A stretch of 64,000 bases of DNA from contig AP024683.1 in NCBI GenBank assembly GCA_025999455.1, forward strand, positions 317,501-381,500, written 5' to 3'. The stretch is from Geminicoccaceae bacterium (GTDB taxonomy: Bacteria; Pseudomonadota; Alphaproteobacteria; Geminicoccales; Geminicoccaceae). Below, piece by piece: positions 41,382-50,148 of this stretch. The first letter of the stretch is position 1; every line of letters begins with the position of its first letter. Position numbers and translations under genes: made by a program. The notes under the pieces were generated by a model. The model had not been told where the DNA came from. It saw only the letters and a list, made by a program, of their open reading frames with translations, and searched no databases.

Positions 41382-41397
41382 AGTTATACTATAACAT
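41382..41397. promoter_or_regulatory. Zur box (zinc uptake regulator operator)
   Basis: The sequence GTTATA-C-TATAAC (41383-41395), flanked by A residues and CA, is a perfect 6+6 inverted repeat around one base. It matches the known Zur consensus TGTTATANTATAACA except for its outermost base. It stands alone as an AT-rich site in very GC-rich DNA, 45-62 bases upstream of the COG0523 GTPase start, where it would overlap the promoter. The divergent mesaconyl-CoA hydratase gene starts 141 bases away and may or may not be affected. Confidence 0.8.
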
Positions 41398-41537
41398 GAT
41401 GGTCGCTCCGTCCAAGAGCACGCTTCTCCCGCCCCACCCGTCGCCGACGTCGGCACGGCGCGTCCGGCGTCCCCCTCGTTTTCGATGCGGAAAGGTTGAA
41501 AAAAGGTGAACGACCAGCCGTTTTCGTGGAGCATCCG

Positions 41538-42617
41538 ATGAGCAAGGGCGATCGCGGCCGCTTCTTCGAGGATTTCGAGGTCGGACAAGTCCTGGAGCAC
41601 GCCGGGCCGCGCACGGTCACCGAGGCCGACGCGGTGCTCCATCTGGCGCTCACCGGCTCGCGCTTCGCCCTGCACGCGGCCGCGCCGCTCGCCCGCGCCT
41701 GGGGCCTGCCCGCGCCCCCCCTCGACGACCTCCTCGTCTTCCACTTGATCTTCGGCATGTCGGTGCCCGATCTTTCGGTGAATGCGGTCGCCAATCTGGG
41801 CTACGCCGACGGCCGGTTCCTCGCCCCCGTCTACCCCGGTGACACGCTCCGCGCCCGCTCGACCGTGATCGGCCGCAAGGCCACGTCCTCGGGCCGGACG
41901 GGCATCGTCTGGGTCCGCACCGAGGGCTTCAAGGGAGACGGAACGCCCGTTCTGACCTACGTGCGCTGGGTGCTCGTCGCCAAGCGTGACCCGGCCTCGC
42001 CCCCGCCCGAGCCGGTCGTCCCCGAGTTGCCGGCCTCGGTCGCGCCCGACCGGCTCGTCGTGCCGACGGGGCTCGCCCCGCGCGCGGTCGACCCCGCCGT
42101 GACCGGCTCGCCCTGGTTCTTCGAGGACTACGAGATCGGCGAGCGGATCGACCACGTGGACGGGATGGCGGTCATGGAGAGCGAGCACCGCCTCGCCACC
42201 CGGCTCTACCGCAACACCGCCCGCGTCCATTTCAACGACCACGTGGAACGCCAGGGGCGGCTCGGCTCGGTCATCGTCTATGGCGGCGTCGTGATGTCGA
42301 TCGCCCGCGCCCTCTCCTTCAACGGCCTCGGCAACGCGTGGGGGCTGCTCGCGATCAATGCCGGCACCCACGCCAACCCCTGCCGACCGGGTGACACGAT
42401 CTATGCTTGGTCGGAGGTACTCGATCGGGCGGACCTGGCGGGACGCACGGATCTCGGAACGCTCCGGTTGCGGCTCGTCGCGTCGAAGAACCGACAAGCA
42501 GCCGATTTCCCTCGGAAGGACGAGTCGGGGGCCTATCGGCCCGAGGTCCTCCTCGACCTCGACTATTGGGCGCTCGTCCCGCGCCGCGCGGTGGCCGCTT
42601 CGGTCGGCGCGCGTTGA
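41538..42617 (+). CDS. mch: mesaconyl-CoA hydratase (beta-methylmalyl-CoA dehydratase), MaoC family
   Basis: A 359-residue protein with two MaoC-type hot-dog domains. It closely follows Rhodobacter Mch: GRFFEDFEVGQVLEHAGPRTVTEAD, LDDLLVFHLIFGMSVPDLSVNAVANLGYADGRF, YPGDTLRARSTVIG, then in the second half FFEDYEIGERIDHVDG, EHRLATRLYRNTARVHFNDH, IVYGGVVMSIARALSFNGLGNA and VLLDLDYWALVPR. It interconverts mesaconyl-CoA and beta-methylmalyl-CoA in the ethylmalonyl-CoA pathway, which replaces the glyoxylate shunt in many alphaproteobacteria. The ATG at 41538 matches the family start and has GTGGAGC seven bases before it; an upstream in-frame TTG at 41496 is not needed. It is divergent from the Zur-linked GTPase. 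Confidence 0.92.
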   Translation: MSKGDRGRFFEDFEVGQVLEHAGPRTVTEADAVLHLALTGSRFALHAAAPLARAWGLPAPPLDDLLVFHLIFGMSVPDLSVNAVANLGYADGRFLAPVYPGDTLRARSTVIGRKATSSGRTGIVWVRTEGFKGDGTPVLTYVRWVLVAKRDPASPPPEPVVPELPASVAPDRLVVPTGLAPRAVDPAVTGSPWFFEDYEIGERIDHVDGMAVMESEHRLATRLYRNTARVHFNDHVERQGRLGSVIVYGGVVMSIARALSFNGLGNAWGLLAINAGTHANPCRPGDTIYAWSEVLDRADLAGRTDLGTLRLRLVASKNRQAADFPRKDESGAYRPEVLLDLDYWALVPRRAVAASVGAR

Positions 42618-42691
42618 GGAAGTTTTAACCAAGTCCTGCGAAGCTCGACGACGTGAACGCGCGACCCGGCGCGCCACGGAAGGAGCCTCCG

Positions 42692-44152
42692 ATGCGCGAG
42701 CTCGCAGCCGTCCTCGGCCCCGCGACGCCGAGCCTCCTCGGGATCGGGACCTCGGCCGATCGATCGGCGGCCGATCGGGCACCGCCTGGGCGGAACCGGC
42801 CGCCGCCCCGGCCACCGCCCTCGCCGTCCCCCGCCCAGCCGGCCGGGGCCGAGCCGGCCGTCGCACTCTCCCGCCGCGGCCTCGTGCTCGAGGCGATCGC
42901 CTGGCGTCGGGCGGGGCCCGTCCAGTCGGGTGAGCCCCCCGCGCTCGCCGGCACGGTGCGGGTCGCCCCGCTCGCCCCGGGCGAGCCCGAACCGACCGGC
43001 GCTCCCGAGGCCCTGCCGGGACCTTGGCGCGAGGGGGCGCGGATCGCCACGGTCCTCGGCCCGGCCGGGACCGACGCGCTCCTCGCAGAAGTCGGCGACG
43101 TCGCGTTACTCTTGCGTGGCGCCCGCCTGCACCTGCCGGCGCATGCACGATTGTGGATCGCTTGGGAAGGCCCACCGCACCCGCTCGACGAGGCGCCGAC
43201 CGCCCTCGACCCGGTCGAGCCGTCCGGACCGGCACGTTCCGGCGCGCCGGTCGGGTCGAGCCCGTCGCCCGCGATGCGCGCCTCGGCCTCGAGCGGGGTG
43301 CCGCCCGGTTCGTCGAACGAACCGGACCTGGTCGGGTTGTCCTTGCTGCTCGGCCGTTCAACGACCCTTCCCGCACGTGACGGCCCCCCAGCGCCGCGGA
43401 CGGTGCCGACCTCGGCGGTCGTCACGCTCTGGCCGCTCCTCGCGACCGAGCCCGATGCCTCCCCACTCACCGTCGCTGCCTCCGGGAAGCCGTGGGCCGA
43501 AGCTCCGACGGATGCGGCCCGATCCGGTCCCGCGGCGATCCTCGCGCGCGCGGCGCTCGCCGCCCCCTCGCGGAAGAGCTCGATCGGTGCCGCTGCCGAT
43601 GCCGAGCTTCCGCCAGCCCCGTCCACGGAAGGGGACGCGGCGACCGACGCGCCCGAAGTTGGCGGCGAGGCAGGCTCGCCGCGTGCCGCGCCTTCGCCGG
43701 ACGGTGCGCCGGCGGTCCAGCGCGCTGCCGTGGCCGCCCCTGCCGATGCGACGGCGCTCGCCGAGGCCGTGCGCGGGCTCGCGAGTGCGCTCGGGCTCGC
43801 CGTCGAGGAAGTGGCCGAGCGGGAGGGGCGCGATCCGGAGCACGAACCGGCGCGGTCGCGGGAACCCGAGGAGGGTCGGACACGGTTCGTCGTGGTCCTG
43901 CCGGAGCTCGGCCGCATCGAGCTGCGGCTCGCTTGGTCGCCCCGCGGGGTCGAGCTCGCCGTCTCCGGTCTCCCGGCCTCGGTAGCGACCGAGCGGGCGA
44001 CGTTCCGGCACGCCTTCGAGGCCGCCCTCGTCACTGCGGGCGCGCGCGGTCGTGTCGTGCTCTTGCCGAGCGGCAGGAGCTCGGAGCCGTCCGGCGGCAC
44101 CGTGTCGAGGCGCGACCCGCGTCTCGACGTCGCCGGCGCGATCGCGAGGTGA
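42692..44152 (+). CDS. FliK-like protein with low-complexity middle region, function unknown
   Basis: A 486-residue, Ala/Pro/Ser-rich protein without signal peptide or membrane helix. The C-terminal 90 residues (VVVLPELGRIELRLAWSPRGVELAVSG ... RATFRHAFEAALVTAGARGRVVLLPSG) resemble the Flg_hook domain of flagellar hook-length control protein FliK. The arrangement of a disordered N-terminal part and this domain is also FliK-like. No other flagellar gene is in the window; neighbours are mch and sdhC. The ATG at 42692 has an excellent GGAAGGAG ribosome site; a GTG at 42653 is less likely. FliK assignment is tentative, based on pattern only. Confidence 0.55.
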   Translation: MRELAAVLGPATPSLLGIGTSADRSAADRAPPGRNRPPPRPPPSPSPAQPAGAEPAVALSRRGLVLEAIAWRRAGPVQSGEPPALAGTVRVAPLAPGEPEPTGAPEALPGPWREGARIATVLGPAGTDALLAEVGDVALLLRGARLHLPAHARLWIAWEGPPHPLDEAPTALDPVEPSGPARSGAPVGSSPSPAMRASASSGVPPGSSNEPDLVGLSLLLGRSTTLPARDGPPAPRTVPTSAVVTLWPLLATEPDASPLTVAASGKPWAEAPTDAARSGPAAILARAALAAPSRKSSIGAAADAELPPAPSTEGDAATDAPEVGGEAGSPRAAPSPDGAPAVQRAAVAAPADATALAEAVRGLASALGLAVEEVAEREGRDPEHEPARSREPEEGRTRFVVVLPELGRIELRLAWSPRGVELAVSGLPASVATERATFRHAFEAALVTAGARGRVVLLPSGRSSEPSGGTVSRRDPRLDVAGAIAR

Positions 44153-44306
44153 GCGTCGACCGGTGCTCGAGCTCGGCCCCTGTCGGTCTCGCCGACCGGC
44201 CGGCCCGTGCGGCCCGACCGCCGCATGGACAAGGCCCGGAGCCGACTGCTAAGTGGCCGGGTCGGTTTGGTGCGATGCAAAACGCCGCGCGCCGGAGGTG
44301 ATCGGC

Positions 44307-44690
44307 ATGTCCGAGCTCGATCGTCCACTCTCGCCGCATCTGCAGATCTACCGCTGGTACCTGACCATGGCGCTGTCGATCTTGCACCGGGCGAGTGGGC
44401 TCGTCTTGGCCGCGGGTCTCCTGCTGCTCACCTGGTGGCTCACGGCCCTGGCGCGGGGACCGGAGGCGTTCGCCACCGTCCGCGCGGCGATCGACAACCC
44501 TCTCGGCGGGCTCGTCCTGTTCGGCTTCACCCTGGCGACCTTCTACCACATGGCGAACGGCGTGCGGCATCTCCTCTGGGACCTCGGCTACGGGCTCGAG
44601 AAGGAGGAAGCCTATCGGTCGGGGCTCGTGGTCCTGGCCTTCACCGGGGTCGCCACGCTGGTCGTCTGGCTCGCGATCCTGCTCTTCTGA
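44307..44690 (+). CDS. sdhC: succinate dehydrogenase cytochrome b556 subunit SdhC
   Basis: A 127-residue membrane anchor of complex II. It has the SdhC signature RPLSPHLQIYRW and SILHRASGL at the N-terminus, three membrane helices (about 25-50, 65-88, 103-125), and the haem-ligand His in FYHMANGVRHLLWD. It binds ubiquinone and haem b with SdhD. The ATG at 44307 has a CCGGAGG ribosome site. First gene of sdhCDAB; sdhD starts ten bases after its stop. The 154-base upstream region shows no obvious promoter consensus. Confidence 0.95.
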   Translation: MSELDRPLSPHLQIYRWYLTMALSILHRASGLVLAAGLLLLTWWLTALARGPEAFATVRAAIDNPLGGLVLFGFTLATFYHMANGVRHLLWDLGYGLEKEEAYRSGLVVLAFTGVATLVVWLAILLF

Positions 44691-44700
44691 GGAGTGCGGC

Positions 44701-45087
44701 ATGATCGCCACGGGTCGCAGCGAAATCGCCCGCCTCAAGGCGCGGGGCTCGGCCAAGAGCGGGGCCGAGCATTGGTGGCGGCAGCGCGTCACCGCGATCG
44801 CCAACCTGCCCTTGGTCATCTGGTTCGTCGTTTCCGCCGTATCTCTGTCAGGTGCGGGCTACGAGGAGGTCCGGGCCTGGCTCGGCGGCCTCTTCAACGC
44901 CACGATGATGGTGCTCTTGGTGATTTCGCTCTTCTGGCACGCGCGGCTCGGCATCCAGGTCGTGCTCGAAGACTATGTCCACGCCAGGGGCGTGCGTCTG
45001 GCCGCGCAGATCGGCCTCGATCTCCTCACGGTCGCCCTCCTCGTCTCCTGTCTGCTCGCGATCCTCCAGGTTTCGCTCGGGAGCTGA
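44701..45087 (+). CDS. sdhD: succinate dehydrogenase membrane anchor subunit SdhD
   Basis: A 128-residue hydrophobic protein with three membrane helices (about 33-53, 62-85, 100-125). It carries the SdhD motif [15 protein letters not shown], which contributes to the quinone site, and the N-terminal [15 protein letters not shown] typical of alphaproteobacterial SdhD. The ATG at 44701 follows GAGGAG. The gene lies between sdhC and sdhA with short gaps, so it is part of the operon. Length is normal. Confidence 0.94.
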   Translation: MIATGRSEIARLKARGSAKSGAEHWWRQRVTAIANLPLVIWFVVSAVSLSGAGYEEVRAWLGGLFNATMMVLLVISLFWHARLGIQVVLEDYVHARGVRLAAQIGLDLLTVALLVSCLLAILQVSLGS

Positions 45088-45092
45088 TCCGC

Positions 45093-46883
45093 ATGTCGCG
45101 CGCCTATCCGATCGTCGACCACGCCTTCGACTGCGTCGTCGTGGGCGCCGGCGGTTCCGGTCTCAGAGCGGCCGTCGGGATGGTCGAGGCCGGTCTCCAG
45201 GTCGCTTGCATCTCCAAGGTCTACCCGACCCGCTCGCACACGGTGGCCGCCCAGGGCGGGATCAACGCCGCGCTCGGCAACATGATCCCGGACGACTGGC
45301 GTTACCACATGTACGACACGGTCAAGGGCTCGGACTGGCTCGGCGACCAGGACGCGATCGAGTACATGACCAAGAACGCGCCCGCCGCGGTTTACGAGCT
45401 CGAGCATTACGGCGTCCCTTTTTCCCGTACGCCGGACGGTCGCATCTATCAGCGCGCCTTCGGCGGCCAATCGGTCGAGTACGGCAAGGCACAGGCTTAC
45501 CGGACCTGTGCCGCCGCCGACCGGACCGGGCACGTCATCCTACACACCCTCTTCCAGCAGGCACTCAAGAACAAGGTCCGCTTCTTCAACGAATATTTCG
45601 CCCTCGACCTGCTGATGGACGAGGACGGTGCGTGCGCCGGCGTCATCGCCATGAACATCGCCGACGGCTCGATCCACCGCTTCGCCGCGCACGTCACCTG
45701 CCTCGCGACCGGCGGTTACGGGCGGGTCTATTTCTCCTGCACGAGCGCCCACACCTGCACGGGTGACGGCAACGCCATGGTCCTGCGCGCGGGGCTGCCG
45801 CTGCAGGACCTGGAGTTCGTCCAGTTCCACCCGTCCGGGATCTACGGCGCCGGCTGCCTCATCACCGAAGGTGCCCGCGGCGAGGGTGGCTATCTCACGA
45901 ACAGCCTCGGCGAGCGCTTCATGGAGCGCTACGCGCCGACCGCCAAGGACCTCGCCTCGCGCGACGTCGTGGCACGCGCCATGACGATCGAGATCAACGA
46001 GGGGCGCGGCTGCGGGCCGAACAAGGATTACATCGAGCTCCACCTCGAGCATCTCGACCCCAAGGTGCTCAAGGAGCGACTTCCGGGAATCTCGGAGACC
46101 GCCAAGATCTTCGCGGGCGTGGACGTCACCCGCCAGCCGATCCCGGTCGTCCCGACTTGCCATTACAACATGGGCGGCATCCCGACCAATTGGCGCGCCG
46201 AGGTCGTGGCCCCCAAGAACGGCGATCCGGACGCGGTCGTCCCGGGCCTCTTGGCGGTCGGTGAGGCCGCCTGCGCCTCCGTCCACGGCGCCAACCGGCT
46301 GGGTGGCAACTCGCTCATCGACCTCGTCGTCTTCGGCCGGGCCGCGGCCCAACGGGCGGCCGAGCTCGTGCGGCCGCACTCGCCGGCGCGGCCCCTGCCC
46401 AAGAACGCGGGCGAGGAAGCGCTCGACCGGCTCGATCGGATTCGCCACGCCAACGGCGAACTCACGACCGGCGAGATCCGGCTCGCCATGCAGCGGACGA
46501 TGCAGCGTCACGCCGCCGTGTTCCGCGACGGTCCGTCGCTCGACGAGGGCTGCACCAAACTCGCCGAGGTCGCGAGCCGGCTCGAGCGGCTCAAGATCGC
46601 CGACCGCTCGCTCGTCTGGAACAGCGACCTCGTCGAGGCGCTCGAGCTCCACAATCTCATGCCGCAAGCCATCGCGACGATGCACGCCGCGCGCTTCCGG
46701 ACCGAGAGCCGCGGCGCGCATGCCCGCGAGGACTATCCCGAGCGCGACGACGTCAACTGGCTCGTCCACACGCTCGTCTGGGTCGACCGGCAGGGTGGTG
46801 TGACGCTCGGCACTCGTCCGGTCCATCTCACCCCCCTCTCCAACGAAGTCGAGCCGATCCCGCCGACCAAGCGGGTCTATTGA
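45093..46883 (+). CDS. sdhA: succinate dehydrogenase flavoprotein subunit SdhA
   Basis: The 596-residue catalytic subunit of complex II (succinate to fumarate, FAD-dependent). It shows the dinucleotide site [15 protein letters not shown], the covalent-FAD His in [17 protein letters not shown], and substrate-site motifs [62 protein letters not shown]-like [11 protein letters not shown] and [22 protein letters not shown]. Peripheral, on the cytoplasmic side of the inner membrane. The ATG at 45093 lies five bases after the sdhD stop. Confidence 0.97.
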   Translation: MSRAYPIVDHAFDCVVVGAGGSGLRAAVGMVEAGLQVACISKVYPTRSHTVAAQGGINAALGNMIPDDWRYHMYDTVKGSDWLGDQDAIEYMTKNAPAAVYELEHYGVPFSRTPDGRIYQRAFGGQSVEYGKAQAYRTCAAADRTGHVILHTLFQQALKNKVRFFNEYFALDLLMDEDGACAGVIAMNIADGSIHRFAAHVTCLATGGYGRVYFSCTSAHTCTGDGNAMVLRAGLPLQDLEFVQFHPSGIYGAGCLITEGARGEGGYLTNSLGERFMERYAPTAKDLASRDVVARAMTIEINEGRGCGPNKDYIELHLEHLDPKVLKERLPGISETAKIFAGVDVTRQPIPVVPTCHYNMGGIPTNWRAEVVAPKNGDPDAVVPGLLAVGEAACASVHGANRLGGNSLIDLVVFGRAAAQRAAELVRPHSPARPLPKNAGEEALDRLDRIRHANGELTTGEIRLAMQRTMQRHAAVFRDGPSLDEGCTKLAEVASRLERLKIADRSLVWNSDLVEALELHNLMPQAIATMHAARFRTESRGAHAREDYPERDDVNWLVHTLVWVDRQGGVTLGTRPVHLTPLSNEVEPIPPTKRVY

Positions 46884-46908
46884 GGGATCGGCTCCAGCGA
46901 GGTCGTCG

Positions 46909-47688
46909 ATGGTCCAACTCGCGCTTCCGAAGAACAGCCGCATCGAGCCGGGCAAGCGTCATCCGGCGCCGGCCGGTGCGGCCCGGCCCAAGGAGTTCGC
47001 GATCTATCGTTGGAGCGGGCAGCCCGGCGAGCCGCCACGGCTCGACACCTTCACGATCGATCTCGCCGCTTGCGGGCCGATGGTCCTCGACGCCCTCATC
47101 AAGATCAAATCCGAGGTCGACAGTACGCTCACCTTCCGTCGCTCCTGCCGCGAAGGGATCTGCGGCAGCTGCGCCATGAACATCGACGGCCACAACACCT
47201 TGGCCTGTACCAAAGCGATCGAGGACATCCCCGGCACGGTGAAGATCTACCCGTTGCCGCACATGCACGTGATCAAGGATCTCGTCGTCGATTTCTCGAC
47301 CTTCTGGGCGCAATACGAATCGATCCAGCCCTGGCTCAAGACCTACACGCCGGCCCCCGAGAAGGAGCGGCGGCAGAGCCCGGCCGAACGCGCGCGATTG
47401 GACGGCCTCTACGAGTGCATCCTCTGCGCCTGCTGTTCGACGAGCTGCCCTTCTTACTGGTGGAACGGCGACCGTTATCTCGGCCCTGCTGCCCTGTTGC
47501 AGGCCTATCGCTGGCTCGCCGACTCGCGCGACGAGGCCACCGCCGAGCGGCTCGAGGATCTCGAGGATCCGTTCAAGCTCTACCGCTGCCACACGATCAT
47601 GAACTGCACGAACACCTGCCCGAAGGGGCTCAATCCGGCTCGCGCGATCGCCGAGATCAAGAAACTCATAGTTGAAAAGCACCTTTGA
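46909..47688 (+). CDS. sdhB: succinate dehydrogenase iron-sulfur subunit SdhB
   Basis: A 259-residue subunit that passes electrons from FAD to quinone. It has the [2Fe-2S] cluster motif [22 protein letters not shown], the [4Fe-4S] motif [16 protein letters not shown], and the [3Fe-4S] motif [25 protein letters not shown]. All cluster cysteines are present. The ATG at 46909 lies 25 bases after sdhA. It is the last gene of sdhCDAB and is followed by an intrinsic terminator at 47785. Confidence 0.97.
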   Translation: MVQLALPKNSRIEPGKRHPAPAGAARPKEFAIYRWSGQPGEPPRLDTFTIDLAACGPMVLDALIKIKSEVDSTLTFRRSCREGICGSCAMNIDGHNTLACTKAIEDIPGTVKIYPLPHMHVIKDLVVDFSTFWAQYESIQPWLKTYTPAPEKERRQSPAERARLDGLYECILCACCSTSCPSYWWNGDRYLGPAALLQAYRWLADSRDEATAERLEDLEDPFKLYRCHTIMNCTNTCPKGLNPARAIAEIKKLIVEKHL

Positions 47689-47784
47689 TTTTCTCGGTTT
47701 TCGGCTCTTGTCCGCCGGCCGGCTCTGCGAGTAACATTTTGTTCATAAAGAGGCGTAAGCCCGCACACGCAGGTCCGATCTGAC

Positions 47785-47814
47785 AAGGAGGCCTCCGGCC
47801 TCCTTTCTTTTCTT
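47785..47814 (+). terminator. intrinsic terminator after sdhCDAB
   Basis: A perfect nine-base stem, AAGGAGGCC (47785-47793) and GGCCTCCTT (47797-47805), with a three-base loop TCC is followed by TCTTTTCTT. This is a standard Rho-independent terminator, 96 bases after the sdhB stop. Because the stem begins with A residues and the opposite strand also has an A/G-rich flank, it may work for the olsA transcript from the other side too. Confidence 0.85.
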
Positions 47815-47888
47815 CGGGGTTGTTCCACCGCGGAGGAAGGGACGGCGCCGACCGGGGCCCTCCCTCCGAGCGCGGCCATCCGACCGGA

Positions 47889-48707
47889 TCAGGCGACGGC
47901 GCCGACGACCGGCGTGCCGGGCACGACGACCTCGGCCCGGGCTTCGGCGAGGCCGCGGCGCAACTGCGCGCGGAGCTCGGCCGCCAAGAGCTTGCGGCTC
48001 GTGACCGACCAGGAGAGCCGGGGGACGTCGATCCGCACCGCGACCTCGACGCCGTCGAGCTGCAGTACCCGCCAGAGATGCGGCAGGAGCGTCGCCTCGC
48101 CCCACCAGGCGTAGAGCTCGGCATTGGTGGCGTCGATCGGCGTGCCGCAAGAAAGCCGCCGCCAAGCGAGCACGACCGGCTGGACGGCGATCGGCCGCTC
48201 GAGGACGCCGGGCTCGGCCACCGAGAAGAGCGAGCTCTTGAGCGGCAAGACGTCGAGGCCGTCCGAGCTCGTGCCCTCGGCGAACAAGACGAAGGATTCG
48301 CCGCTCGCCATGCGTGCCGCCAGCGCATCGCGCTGCCGCTTCGCTTCCCGCCAATGGCGGCGGACGAACATCGTGCCGGTGAGGCGCGCCAAGAAACCCA
48401 GAAGCGGCCAGCGCGCGACCTCGGCCTTGGCGACGAAGGTCGCGTCGAGCATCGCGCCCAGCACCGGGATGTCGAGATAAGAGACGTGGTTCGGCACGAA
48501 CAAGGTCGGGCAGGCGCGGAACGGTGTGCCCTCGACGACGAGACGGATCCCGAGCAACCCGCAAACGGCGCGGCACCAGAGGCGGCGCAGGGGACGCCGC
48601 GCCATCGCCCCGAGGGGACGCGCCGCGAGCCACACGAGCAGGAGCCCGCCGGTCAGAAACGCGAAGCCGGCGAGCCGGGCCGCGGCGCGGAGCGGTGCGG
48701 GTCTCAC
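47889..48707 (-). CDS. olsA: 1-acyl-glycerol-3-phosphate/lyso-ornithine-lipid acyltransferase, PlsC family (OlsA-like)
   Basis: A 272-residue membrane-bound acyltransferase. One N-terminal membrane segment (AGFAFLTGGLLLVWLAARPL) precedes the PlsC motifs: PNHVSYLDIP (HX4D), the FVRRHW segment and LFAEGTSSDG. It overlaps by four bases (GTGA) with an OlsB-like N-acyltransferase gene. In alphaproteobacteria OlsB and OlsA make ornithine lipids, phosphorus-free membrane lipids; OlsA adds the second acyl chain. A general PlsC role in phosphatidic acid synthesis is the alternative. The GTG at 48707 is chosen for the overlap; longer readings run into olsB. Confidence 0.82.
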   Translation of the reverse strand: MRPAPLRAAARLAGFAFLTGGLLLVWLAARPLGAMARRPLRRLWCRAVCGLLGIRLVVEGTPFRACPTLFVPNHVSYLDIPVLGAMLDATFVAKAEVARWPLLGFLARLTGTMFVRRHWREAKRQRDALAARMASGESFVLFAEGTSSDGLDVLPLKSSLFSVAEPGVLERPIAVQPVVLAWRRLSCGTPIDATNAELYAWWGEATLLPHLWRVLQLDGVEVAVRIDVPRLSWSVTSRKLLAAELRAQLRRGLAEARAEVVVPGTPVVGAVA

Positions 48708-49522
48708 GCGGCGGCGCCGGCCGGTGCCTCGAGGGCCGCGCCGTAATGGCGCCGGTACCGCGCGTCGATCCGTTCGCGCGGCAAGACGATGCACACGTCG
48801 ATCGTGTCGAACGCGGCATCCAGCACCGCTCCCTCACCGATCATCGCGCCGAGCCGGAGATAGCCTTTGAGCAGAGGCGGCAGCGCGCGGAACGCGGCCT
48901 GGGGGTCGAAGCCTTCGACGGCGAAGGGCTCGTGTGCCACCCGCCGCGCCGCGAGCGCCACCGGCCTCAGATGCAGCGGGGCGAGATGGCGCTCGTGCAA
49001 ATAGCGGATCGGGGCGGCGACCACCGCGACGTCGCTGCCGGGAAGGCTCGCGCAGCCGAACAAGAGCCCGCAGCGATGGGCCTCGAGGTAGAGCGCGATC
49101 GCCCGCCAGAGGAGCTGGACGACCGTGCCGTTGCGATAGGCCGGGTCGACACAGGAGCGACCGAGCTCCAGGAGCTGCCCCCGCCCGCTCTCGAGCGGGC
49201 GCGCGAGCAGCGGGCCGAGATCGAACTCCGCCTGTGAATAGAAGCCACCCGCGGCGCGTGCCACCCGCTCGCGCAGGAGCCGGTAGCAGCCGACCACCGC
49301 CGGCCGCCGAGCGGTCGAGCGGTCGAGATCGAGCACGACGAGATGGTCGGCGTGCACGTCGAAGCGGTCGACGTCGCGGCGCGCCCGTCGCACGGCCGGA
49401 TCGGCGTGCGCTCCCTGCTCCTCGAAGAACACGCGGTAGCGCAGCTCCTGCGCGGCGCGGAGCTCGCGCTCGTCCTCGACGAGCTGCGCCAGAAGGGCTC
49501 CCGCTCGAACGGCGAAGCGCAT
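48704..49522 (-). CDS. olsB: L-ornithine N(alpha)-acyltransferase, OlsB-like GNAT protein
   Basis: A 272-residue protein of PF13444 (Acetyltransf_5), the OlsB family. Segments are AAQELRYRVFFEEQGA, RDVDRFDVHADHLVVLD, VGCYRLLRE, GFYSQAEFDLGPL, LLELGRSCVDPAYRNGTVVQLLWRAIALYL and GLLFGCASLPGSD. OlsB transfers a 3-hydroxyacyl group from acyl-ACP to ornithine to give lyso-ornithine lipid, the substrate of OlsA encoded next in the same transcript. The ATG at 49522 follows CGGGAGATCCC. A 161-base region separates it from the divergent small membrane protein gene. Confidence 0.85.
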   Translation of the reverse strand: MRFAVRAGALLAQLVEDERELRAAQELRYRVFFEEQGAHADPAVRRARRDVDRFDVHADHLVVLDLDRSTARRPAVVGCYRLLRERVARAAGGFYSQAEFDLGPLLARPLESGRGQLLELGRSCVDPAYRNGTVVQLLWRAIALYLEAHRCGLLFGCASLPGSDVAVVAAPIRYLHERHLAPLHLRPVALAARRVAHEPFAVEGFDPQAAFRALPPLLKGYLRLGAMIGEGAVLDAAFDTIDVCIVLPRERIDARYRRHYGAALEAPAGAAA

Positions 49523-49683
49523 GGGATCTCCCGTCGCCGGCGGGACCCGACCCGGGTCGGCCCCGGCACGCCGACGTTCCTAAGACCGCGCTTCGACGGC
49601 CGCGCGACCGTCGGGTGACGGAAAAGCGACCGCCGCGCCCCGCCCCGTCGACCGCCCTTCCGCCGGCGCGCCGCCTGCGCCAT

Positions 49684-50022
49684 ATGCGAGCCATGTCGGT
49701 CGATGCCGTTCTGCTCGACCTCCTCGCCGCCTTCGCGGGTGCGCTGACCGCCCCGCCGCTCGCCGCACTCGTCCTCGTAGCCGGCCTCGCGATCGGCCGA
49801 CCGGCCGTCGCCCGCGCCGCCGCCCTCGCCCTGGCCCTCGCCCATGGCGGCCTCGAATGGGCGCTCGAGCTCCGCCCCGTGAGCCTCGTTCCGCATCTTT
49901 TGGGCTCGGCCGCCGCCGCTTGGGTGATGGTCGAGCTCGTCCTGCAGATCCTGAGGCCACTCCTGCGGCTCGCCCGGCGGGTGGCGGTCGGGCTCCTGGG
50001 CCTGCTCGGCCGGCTCGTCTGA
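49684..50022 (+). CDS. small hydrophobic membrane protein of unknown function
   Basis: A 112-residue protein, MRAMSVDAVLLDLLAAFAG..., with about three predicted membrane helices (residues 10-33, 41-58, 66-90) and an Arg-rich amphipathic C-terminus (LRPLLRLARRVAVGLLGLLG). I recognise no family. ATG 49684 or 49693 may be the start; no strong ribosome site is visible. The gene is inferred from the hydrophobic pattern and a position free of other genes. It could be spurious in this GC-rich DNA. Confidence 0.45.
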   Translation: MRAMSVDAVLLDLLAAFAGALTAPPLAALVLVAGLAIGRPAVARAAALALALAHGGLEWALELRPVSLVPHLLGSAAAAWVMVELVLQILRPLLRLARRVAVGLLGLLGRLV

Positions 50023-50148
50023 ACGGCGCACGCCCCTCGGCCTCGGTTCCTGCCGCCGCACGCCGGCGCGCGGTCACGAGGTCGACCGTGCTCGACGGAC
50101 CCCACGGTCGGGCCTAGGGTCACAACCACGCGATCGGCGGGAGGCCCC

